From: Microbacteriaceae bacterium
GTDB taxonomy: Bacteria > Actinomycetota > Actinomycetes > Actinomycetales > Microbacteriaceae
Assembly (NCBI GenBank): GCA_004297935.1
Contig: SCRE01000008.1
Location: forward strand, 248,001 to 312,000
Direction: 5' to 3'
DNA: 64,000 nt
Shown: one piece after another, positions 1-7,577 of the stretch
How positions within the stretch are numbered: the stretch's first letter is position 1
Layout: the number at the start of each line of letters is the position of its first letter
Notes under the pieces: generated by a model
What the model was told of the DNA's origin: nothing
Databases searched by the model: none
Seen by the model: only the letters and a program-made list of their open reading frames with translations
Translations under genes and position numbers: made by a program

Positions 1-94
1 GATTCCGATGGGCGGCCGTGGATCCAGCGCTCGCCTCGCAGCCAGGTCCGCCGTCACGAGGTGCAGGTGACGACCCGAGCGGCTCTCGCGCCGA

Positions 95-100
95 TATTCT
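95..100 (+). promoter_or_regulatory. -10 element of def, leaderless geometry
   Basis: The hexamer TATTCT lies exactly six bases before the def ATG, so transcription would begin at or next to the start codon. The purine-rich GGAGCA between them is too close to the ATG to be a normal ribosome binding site. The same spacing recurs before several other genes in this window. Confidence 0.5.
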
Positions 101-106
101 GGAGCA

Positions 107-673
107 ATGGCGCTGCTCCCGATCCGGATCACCGGAGACCCCGTTCTGCACTCCCCTGCGGCTGCTGTCACCGCCTTCGACGACGAACTGCGCACCCTCG
201 TCAGCGACATGTTCGAAACGATGGATGCCGCCCCCGGCGTCGGTCTCGCAGCACCTCAGGTCGGCGTGGCGTCGCGCGTGTTCGTCTTCGGATGGAGCGA
301 CGAAGACGGTGTGCTTCATCGCGGCGTCGCCGTCAACCCCGAACTGTGGCAGAGCCCGCTCACCATCGGCGAGCCCGATGACGACAACGAGTCGGAAGGT
401 TGCCTGTCTGTTCCCGGGGAGCGATTCCCGCTGCGGCGGGCGCGGTCGGTGATCATGCGCGCCGCCGACGAACAGGGCGACTCGTTCGAGCTGCGCGCGG
501 ACGGCTGGTTGGCGCGGATCTTCCAGCACGAATTCGACCACCTCGACGGCGTGCTGTATGTGGACCGCCTCGCGCATCCGTACGGGAAGGCTGCAACGAA
601 GGCGATCCGCAAACACGGCTGGGGAACGCCGGGAGCCAGTTGGTTGCCCGGCGTCGACCGCCTGGAGGGTTAG
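107..673 (+). CDS. def: Peptide deformylase
   Basis: Removes the formyl group from the N-terminal methionine of nascent proteins; cytoplasmic metalloenzyme acting at the ribosome exit. All three signature motifs of the family are visible in the 188 residues: GVGLAAPQVG at about 44-53, EGCLSVPG with the metal-ligand cysteine at about 99, and HEFDH at 141-145 giving two histidine ligands and the catalytic glutamate. Length matches actinobacterial deformylases. The ATG is chosen because the first motif sits at the expected distance and because a TATTCT hexamer lies six bases upstream, which fits leaderless translation. It stands alone, tail to tail with a SHOCT-domain gene. Function is known for the family and needs no special inference. 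Confidence 0.97.
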   Translation: MALLPIRITGDPVLHSPAAAVTAFDDELRTLVSDMFETMDAAPGVGLAAPQVGVASRVFVFGWSDEDGVLHRGVAVNPELWQSPLTIGEPDDDNESEGCLSVPGERFPLRRARSVIMRAADEQGDSFELRADGWLARIFQHEFDHLDGVLYVDRLAHPYGKAATKAIRKHGWGTPGASWLPGVDRLEG

Positions 674-690
674 CGAAGGGAGCGCCCCGA

Positions 691-1047
691 TCAGCCCTCG
701 GTCTGTCGGTTGGCGCGTAGCACCTCGAGCCTGGCACGATATTCGGCCTCGTCGATGTCGCCCTGAGCGAATCGCTCGGCGAGTGTGCGCTCGGCGGGAG
801 GTGTGGTGTTCCACGGTCCGCGGCCGTAGCCTGGGCCATAGCCTGGGCCATATCCGCCGTGCCAGCCGGCGCGCCAGCCGGCGCGCCGCCTGCCCGCGAC
901 AAGGGCGACAATCAGGATGACGACGCCGATCCAGAACAGCGGAACGAGCAGGAAGAACCAGCCGAAGCCGACCGGCCCGGCGCCCCACCCGACCCAGTGC
1001 ATTGCGGCCGTCGTCGCGAGTGTGTCGAGCATGATCGATGTGTCCAA
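691..1047 (-). CDS. Small SHOCT-domain membrane protein
   Basis: About 118 residues. One strong transmembrane segment (roughly residues 26-50, rich in F, L, V and I) is followed by a basic patch, then a Gly/Tyr/Pro linker with repeated GYGPGYGP units, and ends in a short SHOCT-type segment (residues ~85-112, with the LAERFAQGDIDEAEYRARL pattern). SHOCT modules are short C-terminal helices found on many membrane and secreted proteins and are thought to mediate oligomerisation. No catalytic residues are visible. The start is uncertain: a TTG at 1047 is taken here, an ATG at 1032 is possible, and neither has a well-spaced ribosome binding site. Tandem 16-base repeats lie just upstream. Function unknown. 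Confidence 0.8.
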   Translation of the reverse strand: MDTSIMLDTLATTAAMHWVGWGAGPVGFGWFFLLVPLFWIGVVILIVALVAGRRRAGWRAGWHGGYGPGYGPGYGRGPWNTTPPAERTLAERFAQGDIDEAEYRARLEVLRANRQTEG

Positions 1048-1055
1048 TCTGTGAT

Positions 1056-1095
1056 GTGGATCTCCTGTGGTGTGGATCTCCTGTGGTGCGGATCT
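1056..1095. repeat. Tandem 16-bp direct repeat upstream of the SHOCT gene
   Basis: The unit gtggatctcctgtggt occurs twice back to back (1056-1071 and 1072-1087) and a third, degenerate copy follows. On the minus strand each unit carries a CAGGAG, so the repeat duplicates a Shine-Dalgarno-like sequence in the leader of the SHOCT gene. Confidence 0.75.
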
Positions 1096-1241
1096 CTGAG
1101 GAGCGGATCCTCAGCGGATCGTCAGGCCGCCCTCTGCGACCTCACCCACCCAGCTTCGCGTTTCGGCCGGGTACCGGAATCCGCCCCGAGAAGTGATCTG
1201 AAGTACTCCCTGCGGAGCAGCGGTAGCGCGAACGGCGCGTG

Positions 1242-1904
1242 CTACTGCCAACCGGGTTGGACAAGTCCGGTCTCGTATGCCATCACCACGAGGTGTACCC
1301 GGTCTCTGGCGCCGAGCTTGCTCAGGATTCGGGACACGTGGGTCTTCGCGGTCAATGGACTCAGATAGAGCCGTCCCGCGATCTCGGTGTTGGTCAGCCC
1401 GAGCCCCACCAAAGCGAGCACCTCACGCTCCCGATCGGTCAGCACCGCGAGTGACTCGATGTGCTGTTGCGGTTTGATCCGACCCGCCATCCGTTCCAGC
1501 AGCCGCTTGGTCACACCGGGCGACAGCAGCGCGTCTCCTGCCGCGGCGACCCGCACGGATCTGATCAACTCGACCGGCTCGGTGTCTTTGACCAGAAATC
1601 CGCTGGCACCGGCTTGTATCGCTGTTGCGACGTAATCGTCGAGTTCGAACGTGGTGACGATCACGACGTGCACGCCGCGAAGTCGCGGGTCCGCCACGAT
1701 CTGCTGGGTCGCCCACAGGCCGTCGCCGTCCGGCATCCGGATGTCCATGAGTACGACATCCGGATGCGTCGCGATCGCGCGTTCGACCGCCTCGCGACCG
1801 GTCGCCGCCTCACCGACGACCTCGATGTCCGGCTCCGCGGTCAACAACGCACGGAAACCGGCTCGCACCAGCTGCTGATCGTCGGCCAGCACGACGGTGA
1901 TCAC
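1242..1904 (-). CDS. NarL/FixJ-family response regulator
   Basis: Two-component response regulator of 220 residues. The receiver domain (about 1-120) has the acidic pair D8/D9, the phospho-acceptor D54 in VVLMDIRMPDGDG and the conserved K in FLVKD. A LuxR-type helix-turn-helix fills about 150-210 (LTDREREVLALV, then TNTEIAGRLYLS and TAKTHVSRILSKL). Phosphorylation should control DNA binding. It overlaps the upstream histidine kinase gene by four bases (ATGA), so the two are translationally coupled and are a cognate pair. The target genes cannot be named; an inverted repeat upstream of the kinase gene is a possible autoregulatory site. Confidence 0.95.
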   Translation of the reverse strand: MITVVLADDQQLVRAGFRALLTAEPDIEVVGEAATGREAVERAIATHPDVVLMDIRMPDGDGLWATQQIVADPRLRGVHVVIVTTFELDDYVATAIQAGASGFLVKDTEPVELIRSVRVAAAGDALLSPGVTKRLLERMAGRIKPQQHIESLAVLTDREREVLALVGLGLTNTEIAGRLYLSPLTAKTHVSRILSKLGARDRVHLVVMAYETGLVQPGWQ

Positions 1905-3127
1905 GACGCATCCCCAGCGCCAGCGCGGATGGGCAGTTCGGCGACCACGCGGAAGCCCCCCTGGGGGGTTGAACCCGCGATCAGGGATCCACCGAGCAGC
2001 TCGGCGCGTTCGCGCATCCCGAGCAGTCCACGGCCGGGGGGCGTGCCCGCCGTTTCCTCCCCCATATCTGCCGTCGGGCCGGGATCCGCCGTCGGGCCGG
2101 GATCGTTGACGGTCGCACGATAGTGGGTTGCGTCCTGCTCGAGGGTGACGGCCGCGTCGCGCGCTGCGGAATGTTTGATCACATTGGTCAGCGACTCTTG
2201 CACGATGCGATAGAGCGCGAGTTGTGTCGGCGAGGGAGGTTGAGCGCGTAATCGATTCTCGAGCGTGACGTTCAGGCCGCCGGCGGCCGCCGTCTGAATC
2301 AGTTCGCCCAACCGGGTCAGGTCTGGTTCCGGGCTCCGCGTCTCGGCCTCACCATCGCTGCGCAGCAACCCGAGCACCGAGCGCACGTCGTTCAGGGCCG
2401 CGCCGCTGGTCGCTTTGATGATCTCCAGGCTCTGCCGGGCACGTGCCGGTTCGGCGTCGAACAGGTGCAAGCCGACGCCCGCCTGGACGCTGATCTGCGA
2501 CAGCGAATGGGCAAGCACATCGTGCAGCTCGCGGGCGATACGAAGCCGCTCGGCCTCGGCCGCTGTCTGCCGGCGCGCGGCGACATCGCGTGACATCGCC
2601 CGATACCGTTCGCGGCGTGAGCGCCCGGCCTCCGCCAGCGCGACCACCAGGCACAGCGCGATCACCGCGAAAAGCACTCTGACGATGCCGAACGGGTTGC
2701 CGCCGGCCGCGAACCAGGCAATTCCTGGAAAAAGCGCGACTCCGGCCAGGGTCGCCCATACCCACACGTGCGCACCGCGCATCACGGCGCCGACGACGGC
2801 GAATACCAGAGGGACAGCGGCCAACGGCGGGCCGGGCACGACGGCGACGGCGGGTGCGCAGAGCAAACCGACGAGGGCGACCGTCGGGCCGGGCGCTCGG
2901 CGCCCGGCCAGCAGGACGAAACTCGCCGCAGCTGCGACGGCGGCAGCCAGGATGCCGAGCGGAGCCCTCACATGTATCGCGATGCCGAGTCCGATCAGCT
3001 GCGTGAACAGCGCGATGATCACCGGCGCCCAGCGGAGGCCGCGCCTGCGCTGGGCGCCGCCCCCGCGGCCAGGGCCGTACCCGCGCCAGCGGTCGAACTC
3101 GTGATGTTCGAAATTGCGGGCCGACAT
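1901..3127 (-). CDS. NarL-type sensor histidine kinase
   Basis: Membrane sensor kinase of 408 residues. The N-terminal part (about 35-165) is a run of five or six hydrophobic segments with almost no extracytoplasmic loops, which suggests sensing within or at the membrane. The HisKA_3 dimerisation helix follows, with the phospho-acceptor histidine in ELHDVLAHSLSQISVQAG near residue 200. The C-terminal ATPase domain has the N-box (VQESLTNVIKHS) and a G-box (GRGLLGMRERAELLGG). Short proline/aspartate repeats (DPGPTADPGPTAD) interrupt the ATP-binding domain. It is the partner of the response regulator encoded immediately downstream. The signal sensed is unknown. Confidence 0.93.
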   Translation of the reverse strand: MSARNFEHHEFDRWRGYGPGRGGGAQRRRGLRWAPVIIALFTQLIGLGIAIHVRAPLGILAAAVAAAASFVLLAGRRAPGPTVALVGLLCAPAVAVVPGPPLAAVPLVFAVVGAVMRGAHVWVWATLAGVALFPGIAWFAAGGNPFGIVRVLFAVIALCLVVALAEAGRSRRERYRAMSRDVAARRQTAAEAERLRIARELHDVLAHSLSQISVQAGVGLHLFDAEPARARQSLEIIKATSGAALNDVRSVLGLLRSDGEAETRSPEPDLTRLGELIQTAAAGGLNVTLENRLRAQPPSPTQLALYRIVQESLTNVIKHSAARDAAVTLEQDATHYRATVNDPGPTADPGPTADMGEETAGTPPGRGLLGMRERAELLGGSLIAGSTPQGGFRVVAELPIRAGAGDAS

Positions 3128-3182
3128 GTCCTCATGCTAGCCAGCCATCGCACGTGCCGATGCCGCTTGGGAGAGACAATGC

Positions 3183-3200
3183 ATACTCCCGTGGGAGTAT
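3183..3200. promoter_or_regulatory. Perfect 18-bp inverted repeat upstream of the two-component operon
   Basis: ATACTCCC-GT-GGGAGTAT is a perfect 8-bp-arm palindrome 56 bases upstream of the histidine kinase start. It has no U-tract and a two-base centre, so it looks like an operator for a dimeric regulator rather than a terminator. Which protein binds is not known. Confidence 0.5.
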
Positions 3201-3225
3201 CGATCCGCACACGAAGCACACGAAG

Positions 3226-3257
3226 AAGGCCCGTAAGAGTGGAGTCTTACGGGCCTT
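3226..3257 (-). terminator. Intrinsic terminator of tRNA-Asn
   Basis: A perfect 13-bp stem (aaggcccgtaaga pairing with tcttacgggcctt) with a 6-base loop begins three bases after the 3' end of the tRNA on the minus strand, followed there by a short T-containing stretch. Its position fits termination of the tRNA transcript. Confidence 0.8.
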
Positions 3258-3259
3258 TG

Positions 3260-3332
3260 CTCCCCGACTTGGACTCGAACCAAGAACCTGCCGGTTAACA
3301 GCCGGCTGCTCTGCCAATTGAGCTATCGAGGA
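3260..3332 (-). tRNA. tRNA-Asn (GUU anticodon)
   Basis: Read on the minus strand the 73 bases fold as a cloverleaf: acceptor arm TCCTCGA with TCGGGGA, D-arm AGCTCAATTGGCAGAGCA, anticodon stem CCGGC/GCCGG around the loop with GTT, and the T-arm containing GGTTCGAGTCC. The discriminator base is G. CCA is not encoded. A strong hairpin terminator follows directly. Confidence 0.95.
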
Positions 3333-3433
3333 TTACGTGTTCGACCTAGTTACTTTACCAAACGTTGCGCCCGGACAAAATCGTGCGGGCCCATCGCACG
3401 GCGCAGGTGTGTCGCGACAGGAGGCAACTCGTT

Positions 3434-4267
3434 TCACGCCTCGCTTTCACGCATCCGCTGTGCGTCCAAGGCGTCTGCCAGCTTCGTGACATAGGGGTGA
3501 TCTCGCTGCGAGAGAACCGTGTCGATGTCGCCGTAACCGATCAGTCCGCCCCGCTCGAGCACCGCGATCCGTGCGGTCGCGTGGCGCAGCACCGCCAGGT
3601 CATGGCTGACCACGAGTGCAGCGAAGTCGCGCCCGTGCCTCAACTGGCCGAGCAACTCGACGACCGCCGAGCGCACCGTCACGTCGATACCCGCCGTCGG
3701 CTCGTCGGCGACGAGGATCGACGGACCAAGAACGATCGAACGGGCAAGCGCGACTCGTTGCCGCTGGCCGCCGCTCAGCTGGTACGGATACCGGGTCATG
3801 AGTCCGAGCGGCAGCTGCACAGCGTCCAGCATCGTGGCCACCCGGGCACCGGCCGCCCTGCGATCGTAGCGGCGGTCACGCTGGAAGATCGGCTCGCTGA
3901 TGATCTCACCGACGGTCAGCGTCGCGGAAAGCGTGTCAGCGGCGTCCTGCGCAAGATAGCCGACGTGAAAGGTGAGCCGCGCGCGATCGCGCTTGCCCAG
4001 CGCACGCATACCCAGTCCGCGGACGCGGGCATCCCCGCCGGTTATGCGCGGTGCCACGGATGCCGCATCGTCGCGCACCGCACGTCCCGCCACGATGCGC
4101 GCAAGCGTGCTCTTGCCCGACCCACTGGCGCCGAGCAATCCGAGGATCTCGCCGCGCGCCACCCGCAGACTCACACCGTGCAGCGCAACGCATGCCGCAC
4201 TCGCGCCGTGCGCCGGATACTCGGCGGATAAATCGCTGACGACGATCGGAGCGTCCGAATCGATCAC
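3434..4267 (-). CDS. Peptide-type ABC transporter ATP-binding protein (orphan)
   Basis: ATPase subunit of an ABC importer of the oligopeptide/nickel (DppD/DppF) subfamily, 277 residues. Visible motifs: Walker A GASGSGKST, signature LSGGQRQRVALARS, Walker B ILVADEPTAGID and the switch histidine in VVSHDLAVL; the C-terminal HPYVTKLADAL resembles the segment that closes the nucleotide domain in peptide transporters. The reading frame extends further upstream, but a GTG at 4267 has an excellent AGGAAGGAG six bases before it and is the likely start. No permease or binding protein lies nearby, so it either serves a transporter encoded elsewhere or is a relic of a lost operon. Substrate unknown. Confidence 0.88.
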   Translation of the reverse strand: MIDSDAPIVVSDLSAEYPAHGASAACVALHGVSLRVARGEILGLLGASGSGKSTLARIVAGRAVRDDAASVAPRITGGDARVRGLGMRALGKRDRARLTFHVGYLAQDAADTLSATLTVGEIISEPIFQRDRRYDRRAAGARVATMLDAVQLPLGLMTRYPYQLSGGQRQRVALARSIVLGPSILVADEPTAGIDVTVRSAVVELLGQLRHGRDFAALVVSHDLAVLRHATARIAVLERGGLIGYGDIDTVLSQRDHPYVTKLADALDAQRMRESEA

Positions 4268-4423
4268 GCGTCTCCTTCCTGCAAGCGGTGCGGCAACTCT
4301 CGTCGCTTCGTCTGTTCGACGGGGTCCGCAGCAATGCGATGATTTCAAGGGGTAGCACAGATTGCGCCGGGAGGTGCAATTGCAGCGCACCACGACGCGA
4401 TCGTCATCGAGCTGAGACGTGCG

Positions 4424-6280
4424 CTATTCTTCGCGGATGCGTCGCCGCCTGGCCTCCACCGCCACCAACTCGCGCTGCAGTGCGTGGAAAGCCTCACGGT
4501 CATTCGCGTCCGCCCGCTGCAACCTGCCGAGCAATTCGGCTTTCTGGCCGAGCAGGCCCTTGTCGACGAGCGACCCGACGACACCGCGCGCGTACCCGGC
4601 CAAGGCCGCCTCGTCTCGTTCCGGAATGGGCGCGACCGCCAGCTGTTGCACGAGCATCGCGAAGGCCGTCGGCACCTCGGCGATCACACGATCGATCCAG
4701 TCGGGTCGGTCGATCAGCTCAGCGCTGGCAGCGATGCCGTCCCGTACGACGACCAGACTCTGATTGTGGAAAGGCGTGCTGACGGCTTCCCGCATCAACG
4801 CCGAACCGACCAATTGCGGATGTTGCAGGATCGCCATCAAGGCATCGCGTTCCAGCCGCGTGGCCGGGTCGCTGCCGAGCTCGGTCAGAGACGGCCCGCG
4901 AGGCGGCGCGGCTGCGTCGTCCGTAATCGGCCCGTGTGCAGAGTTCTGAGCAGGCGAAGGCGCGGCAGAGCGGCGGCGATTGACTGCGGCTGTGACCTCG
5001 AGCAGTTCCATGCCGAGCATCCGCGCGAGTTCTCGCGTGTACCCCGGCTTCAGCGCGGGGTCGCGGATGTCTGCGACCACGGGCGCTGCGACACGCAGCG
5101 CGGCCACGCGACCCTCGACGGTGTCGAGGTTGTACTGGGAGAGCACCTGCTTGATCATGAACTCGAACATCGGCTTCTTCGCCTCGATCATGCGTTGCAC
5201 GGCGCCATCGCCCTGCTGCAATCGCAGATCGCACGGGTCGAGGCCGTCCGGACCGACGGCGACGAACGTCTGAGCGGCGAAGCGTTGCTCCTCGCTGAAC
5301 GCGCGCATCGCCGCCTTCTGGCCGGCGGCATCCGGGTCGAAGGTGAAGATCACCTCGCCGAGACCGCTGTCATCGCCGAGCACACGACGCAAGACCTTGA
5401 TGTGGTCGACACCGAACGCCGTGCCGCAGGTTGCGACGGCGGTGGCGACGCCTGCAAGCTGGCACGCCATCACGTCGGTGTAGCCCTCGACCACCACGAC
5501 GCGCCTGCTTCGCGAGATCTCGCGCTTGGCCAGATCAAGGCCGTAAAGCACCTGCGCCTTGTGATACACCGGCGTTTCCGGGGTGTTCAGGTATTTCGGG
5601 CCCTTGTCGTCATCCGACAGCCGACGTGCACCGAAGCCGATCGTCTGGCCCGTCACATCGCGGATCGGCCAGACCAGACGCCCCCTGAATCGGTCGTACA
5701 CGCCGCGATCCCCTGCTGAGACCAGCCCCGACGCGGTCAACTCCTCGACGGTGAACCCTCTGCGACGCAGATGGCCGGTCAATTCATCCCAGCTTTTCGG
5801 TGCGAAGCCGACGCCGAAGAGCGTAGCCGCCTGCGCATCGAAGCCGCGCTCACCGAGGAACGCGCGTGCGATATCCGCATCGGATGCCTCGAGCCGGCTC
5901 CTGAAGAACTCCTCCGCGGCAGCATTGGCGGCCAGAATCCGCGCGCGGTTGCCGGACTCCGCCGGTCCTGCGCCCTCTTCGTAGTGCAACTCGAGATGGA
6001 TCCGGCCGGCGAGCCGCTCGACCGCCTCTGCGAAGGTCACGTGGTCCATCTTCTGCAGGAACGTGTACACGTCGCCGCTCTCGCCGCAACCGAAGCAGTG
6101 ATACATGCCGACCTGGGGCCGCACGTGGAAGCTCGGACTGCGCTCGTCGTGGAAGGGACACAATCCCTTCAGCGAACCGACCCCCGCAGACCTGAGGCTG
6201 ACGTAGTCTCCGACGATGTCGGCAAGATTCGTCCGGGCCTTGACCTCTTCGATGTCGCTCTGTCGAATACGGCCCGCCAT
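4424..6280 (-). CDS. dnaG: DNA primase
   Basis: Synthesises RNA primers for lagging-strand replication and works with the replicative helicase. The 618 residues follow the family order: an N-terminal CHC2 zinc-binding domain (CPFH at about 41-44 and CFGCG at about 62-66), the catalytic core, the TOPRIM domain (VVVEGYTDV near 265 and the acidic FTFDPDAAG near 315), and a C-terminal helicase-interaction region. The start is an ATG six bases after a TAGAAT hexamer with no ribosome binding site, again the leaderless arrangement. It lies 37 bases downstream of dgt on the same strand, a common actinobacterial arrangement. Confidence 0.97.
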   Translation of the reverse strand: MAGRIRQSDIEEVKARTNLADIVGDYVSLRSAGVGSLKGLCPFHDERSPSFHVRPQVGMYHCFGCGESGDVYTFLQKMDHVTFAEAVERLAGRIHLELHYEEGAGPAESGNRARILAANAAAEEFFRSRLEASDADIARAFLGERGFDAQAATLFGVGFAPKSWDELTGHLRRRGFTVEELTASGLVSAGDRGVYDRFRGRLVWPIRDVTGQTIGFGARRLSDDDKGPKYLNTPETPVYHKAQVLYGLDLAKREISRSRRVVVVEGYTDVMACQLAGVATAVATCGTAFGVDHIKVLRRVLGDDSGLGEVIFTFDPDAAGQKAAMRAFSEEQRFAAQTFVAVGPDGLDPCDLRLQQGDGAVQRMIEAKKPMFEFMIKQVLSQYNLDTVEGRVAALRVAAPVVADIRDPALKPGYTRELARMLGMELLEVTAAVNRRRSAAPSPAQNSAHGPITDDAAAPPRGPSLTELGSDPATRLERDALMAILQHPQLVGSALMREAVSTPFHNQSLVVVRDGIAASAELIDRPDWIDRVIAEVPTAFAMLVQQLAVAPIPERDEAALAGYARGVVGSLVDKGLLGQKAELLGRLQRADANDREAFHALQRELVAVEARRRRIREE

Positions 6281-6286
6281 ACGTCG

Positions 6287-6292
6287 ATTCTA
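6287..6292 (-). promoter_or_regulatory. -10 element of dnaG, leaderless geometry
   Basis: TAGAAT on the minus strand, six bases before the dnaG ATG. This would give dnaG its own promoter besides read-through from dgt. Confidence 0.5.
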
Positions 6293-6317
6293 GCCAGCGG
6301 CGTCGATCCCCCAGCAG

Positions 6318-7577
6318 CTAACGGCTGAGCCGCTCGTACCAGGAGATCGCCGACTGGTCCGTCAGACTGGCGACCTGATCCACGACGACCCGCTTGCGCG
6401 CAGCACGGTCGGCGGCGGCATTCCAATCTTCGGCGAACCCGACGTCGAGCGCCTCAGGTCCCCGCTCGAGCAGCACATCGGCCAAGACGGTCAGCATCAG
6501 GCGCTGACGGCTGTAAATCGGTTGCCTGGTGTTCCTGGACATCACGAAAGCGGCGACGATGCCCTTGAGCACGGCGATCTCGGCCTGAATCCCGCTCGGA
6601 ACCACGACGTTCGCCGCAAACCGGATCAGGCTTTCCTGCGGATATGCTCGGCGTGTCGCACGGGTCGCCGCACCGGCGAAGCGTCCGATCAGCTGACTGG
6701 TGAGATTCTTCAGTCGCCCCTGCGCGAGTCGTGAGCCGTCCCAGCTGCGCAGCCAACCGGGCAGCGCCTCGAGTCGATCGAAAGCGTCGATGAGCTCCGC
6801 GTGACTGACCTCACCGCCGATCCACTCATACATCGAATCGACGAGGAAATCGTGGTCGGACTTGTCGCTGAGGGCAGCGACGTCGATGTAGCCGTTCACG
6901 ACGGCGTCCTCGAAATCGTGCACGGAGTATGCAATGTCGTCGGACAGATCCATGACCTGCGCCTCGATGCAGCGCACCCGGTCCGGAGCGCCCGCCCGCA
7001 GCCATTCGAATGCCGACTCGTCGTCCGGGTAGAAGCCGAACTTCGCCCGGCCGCTCGGGTCGGCAACCGATTGGCTGGCCGGCCACGGATATTTGCAGCT
7101 CGCGTCGAGGCTCGCCCGCGTCAAGTTGAGCCCATATGCCCGACCGTCCGCACCGAAGACCTTCGGCTCGAGTCTGGTGAGCAACCGCAACGTCTGGGCG
7201 TTGCCCTCGAAGCCGCCGATGTCCTGCGCCCACTCGCTCAGCGCCCGCTCGCCGTTGTGGCCGAACGGTGGATGCCCGATGTCGTGGGCCAGACACGCCG
7301 TGTCGACGACATCGGGGTCCAGACCGAGACTCGCGGCCAGCTCACGGCCGACCTGTGCGACCTCGAGTGAGTGTGTCAGCCGGTTGCGGGCGAAGTCGAG
7401 CCCGGCCGTCGGACTGAGCACCTGCGTCTTGGCGGCCAGGCGTCGCAGGGCGCTCGAGTGCAGCATCCGGGCCCGGTCTCGCGCGAAGTCGCTTCGCCGG
7501 CTCGAGTGTTGTTCATCAAGCCAGCGCTCTCGATCCTGACTCTCGTACGGTGCGCACGGTGGCGCGCTATCCCCCAC
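6318..7577 (-). CDS. dgt: Deoxyguanosinetriphosphate triphosphohydrolase-like protein
   Basis: HD-superfamily hydrolase that splits dNTPs into deoxynucleoside and triphosphate, affecting nucleotide pools. The HD metal site is visible as RNRLTHSLEV (histidine ligand) and CLAHDIGHPPFGHNGE (HD pair), with a later DDIAYSVHDFEDAV carrying a further aspartate. The open frame runs far upstream through the dus gene, but a GTG at 7577 gives a 419-residue product, the usual size, and starts just before SAPPCAPYESQDRERW, which fits the family N terminus; a GAGG lies nine bases before it. It overlaps the 3' end of dus by 11 bases, so the two are translationally coupled. dnaG follows. Confidence 0.94.
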   Translation of the reverse strand: MGDSAPPCAPYESQDRERWLDEQHSSRRSDFARDRARMLHSSALRRLAAKTQVLSPTAGLDFARNRLTHSLEVAQVGRELAASLGLDPDVVDTACLAHDIGHPPFGHNGERALSEWAQDIGGFEGNAQTLRLLTRLEPKVFGADGRAYGLNLTRASLDASCKYPWPASQSVADPSGRAKFGFYPDDESAFEWLRAGAPDRVRCIEAQVMDLSDDIAYSVHDFEDAVVNGYIDVAALSDKSDHDFLVDSMYEWIGGEVSHAELIDAFDRLEALPGWLRSWDGSRLAQGRLKNLTSQLIGRFAGAATRATRRAYPQESLIRFAANVVVPSGIQAEIAVLKGIVAAFVMSRNTRQPIYSRQRLMLTVLADVLLERGPEALDVGFAEDWNAAADRAARKRVVVDQVASLTDQSAISWYERLSR

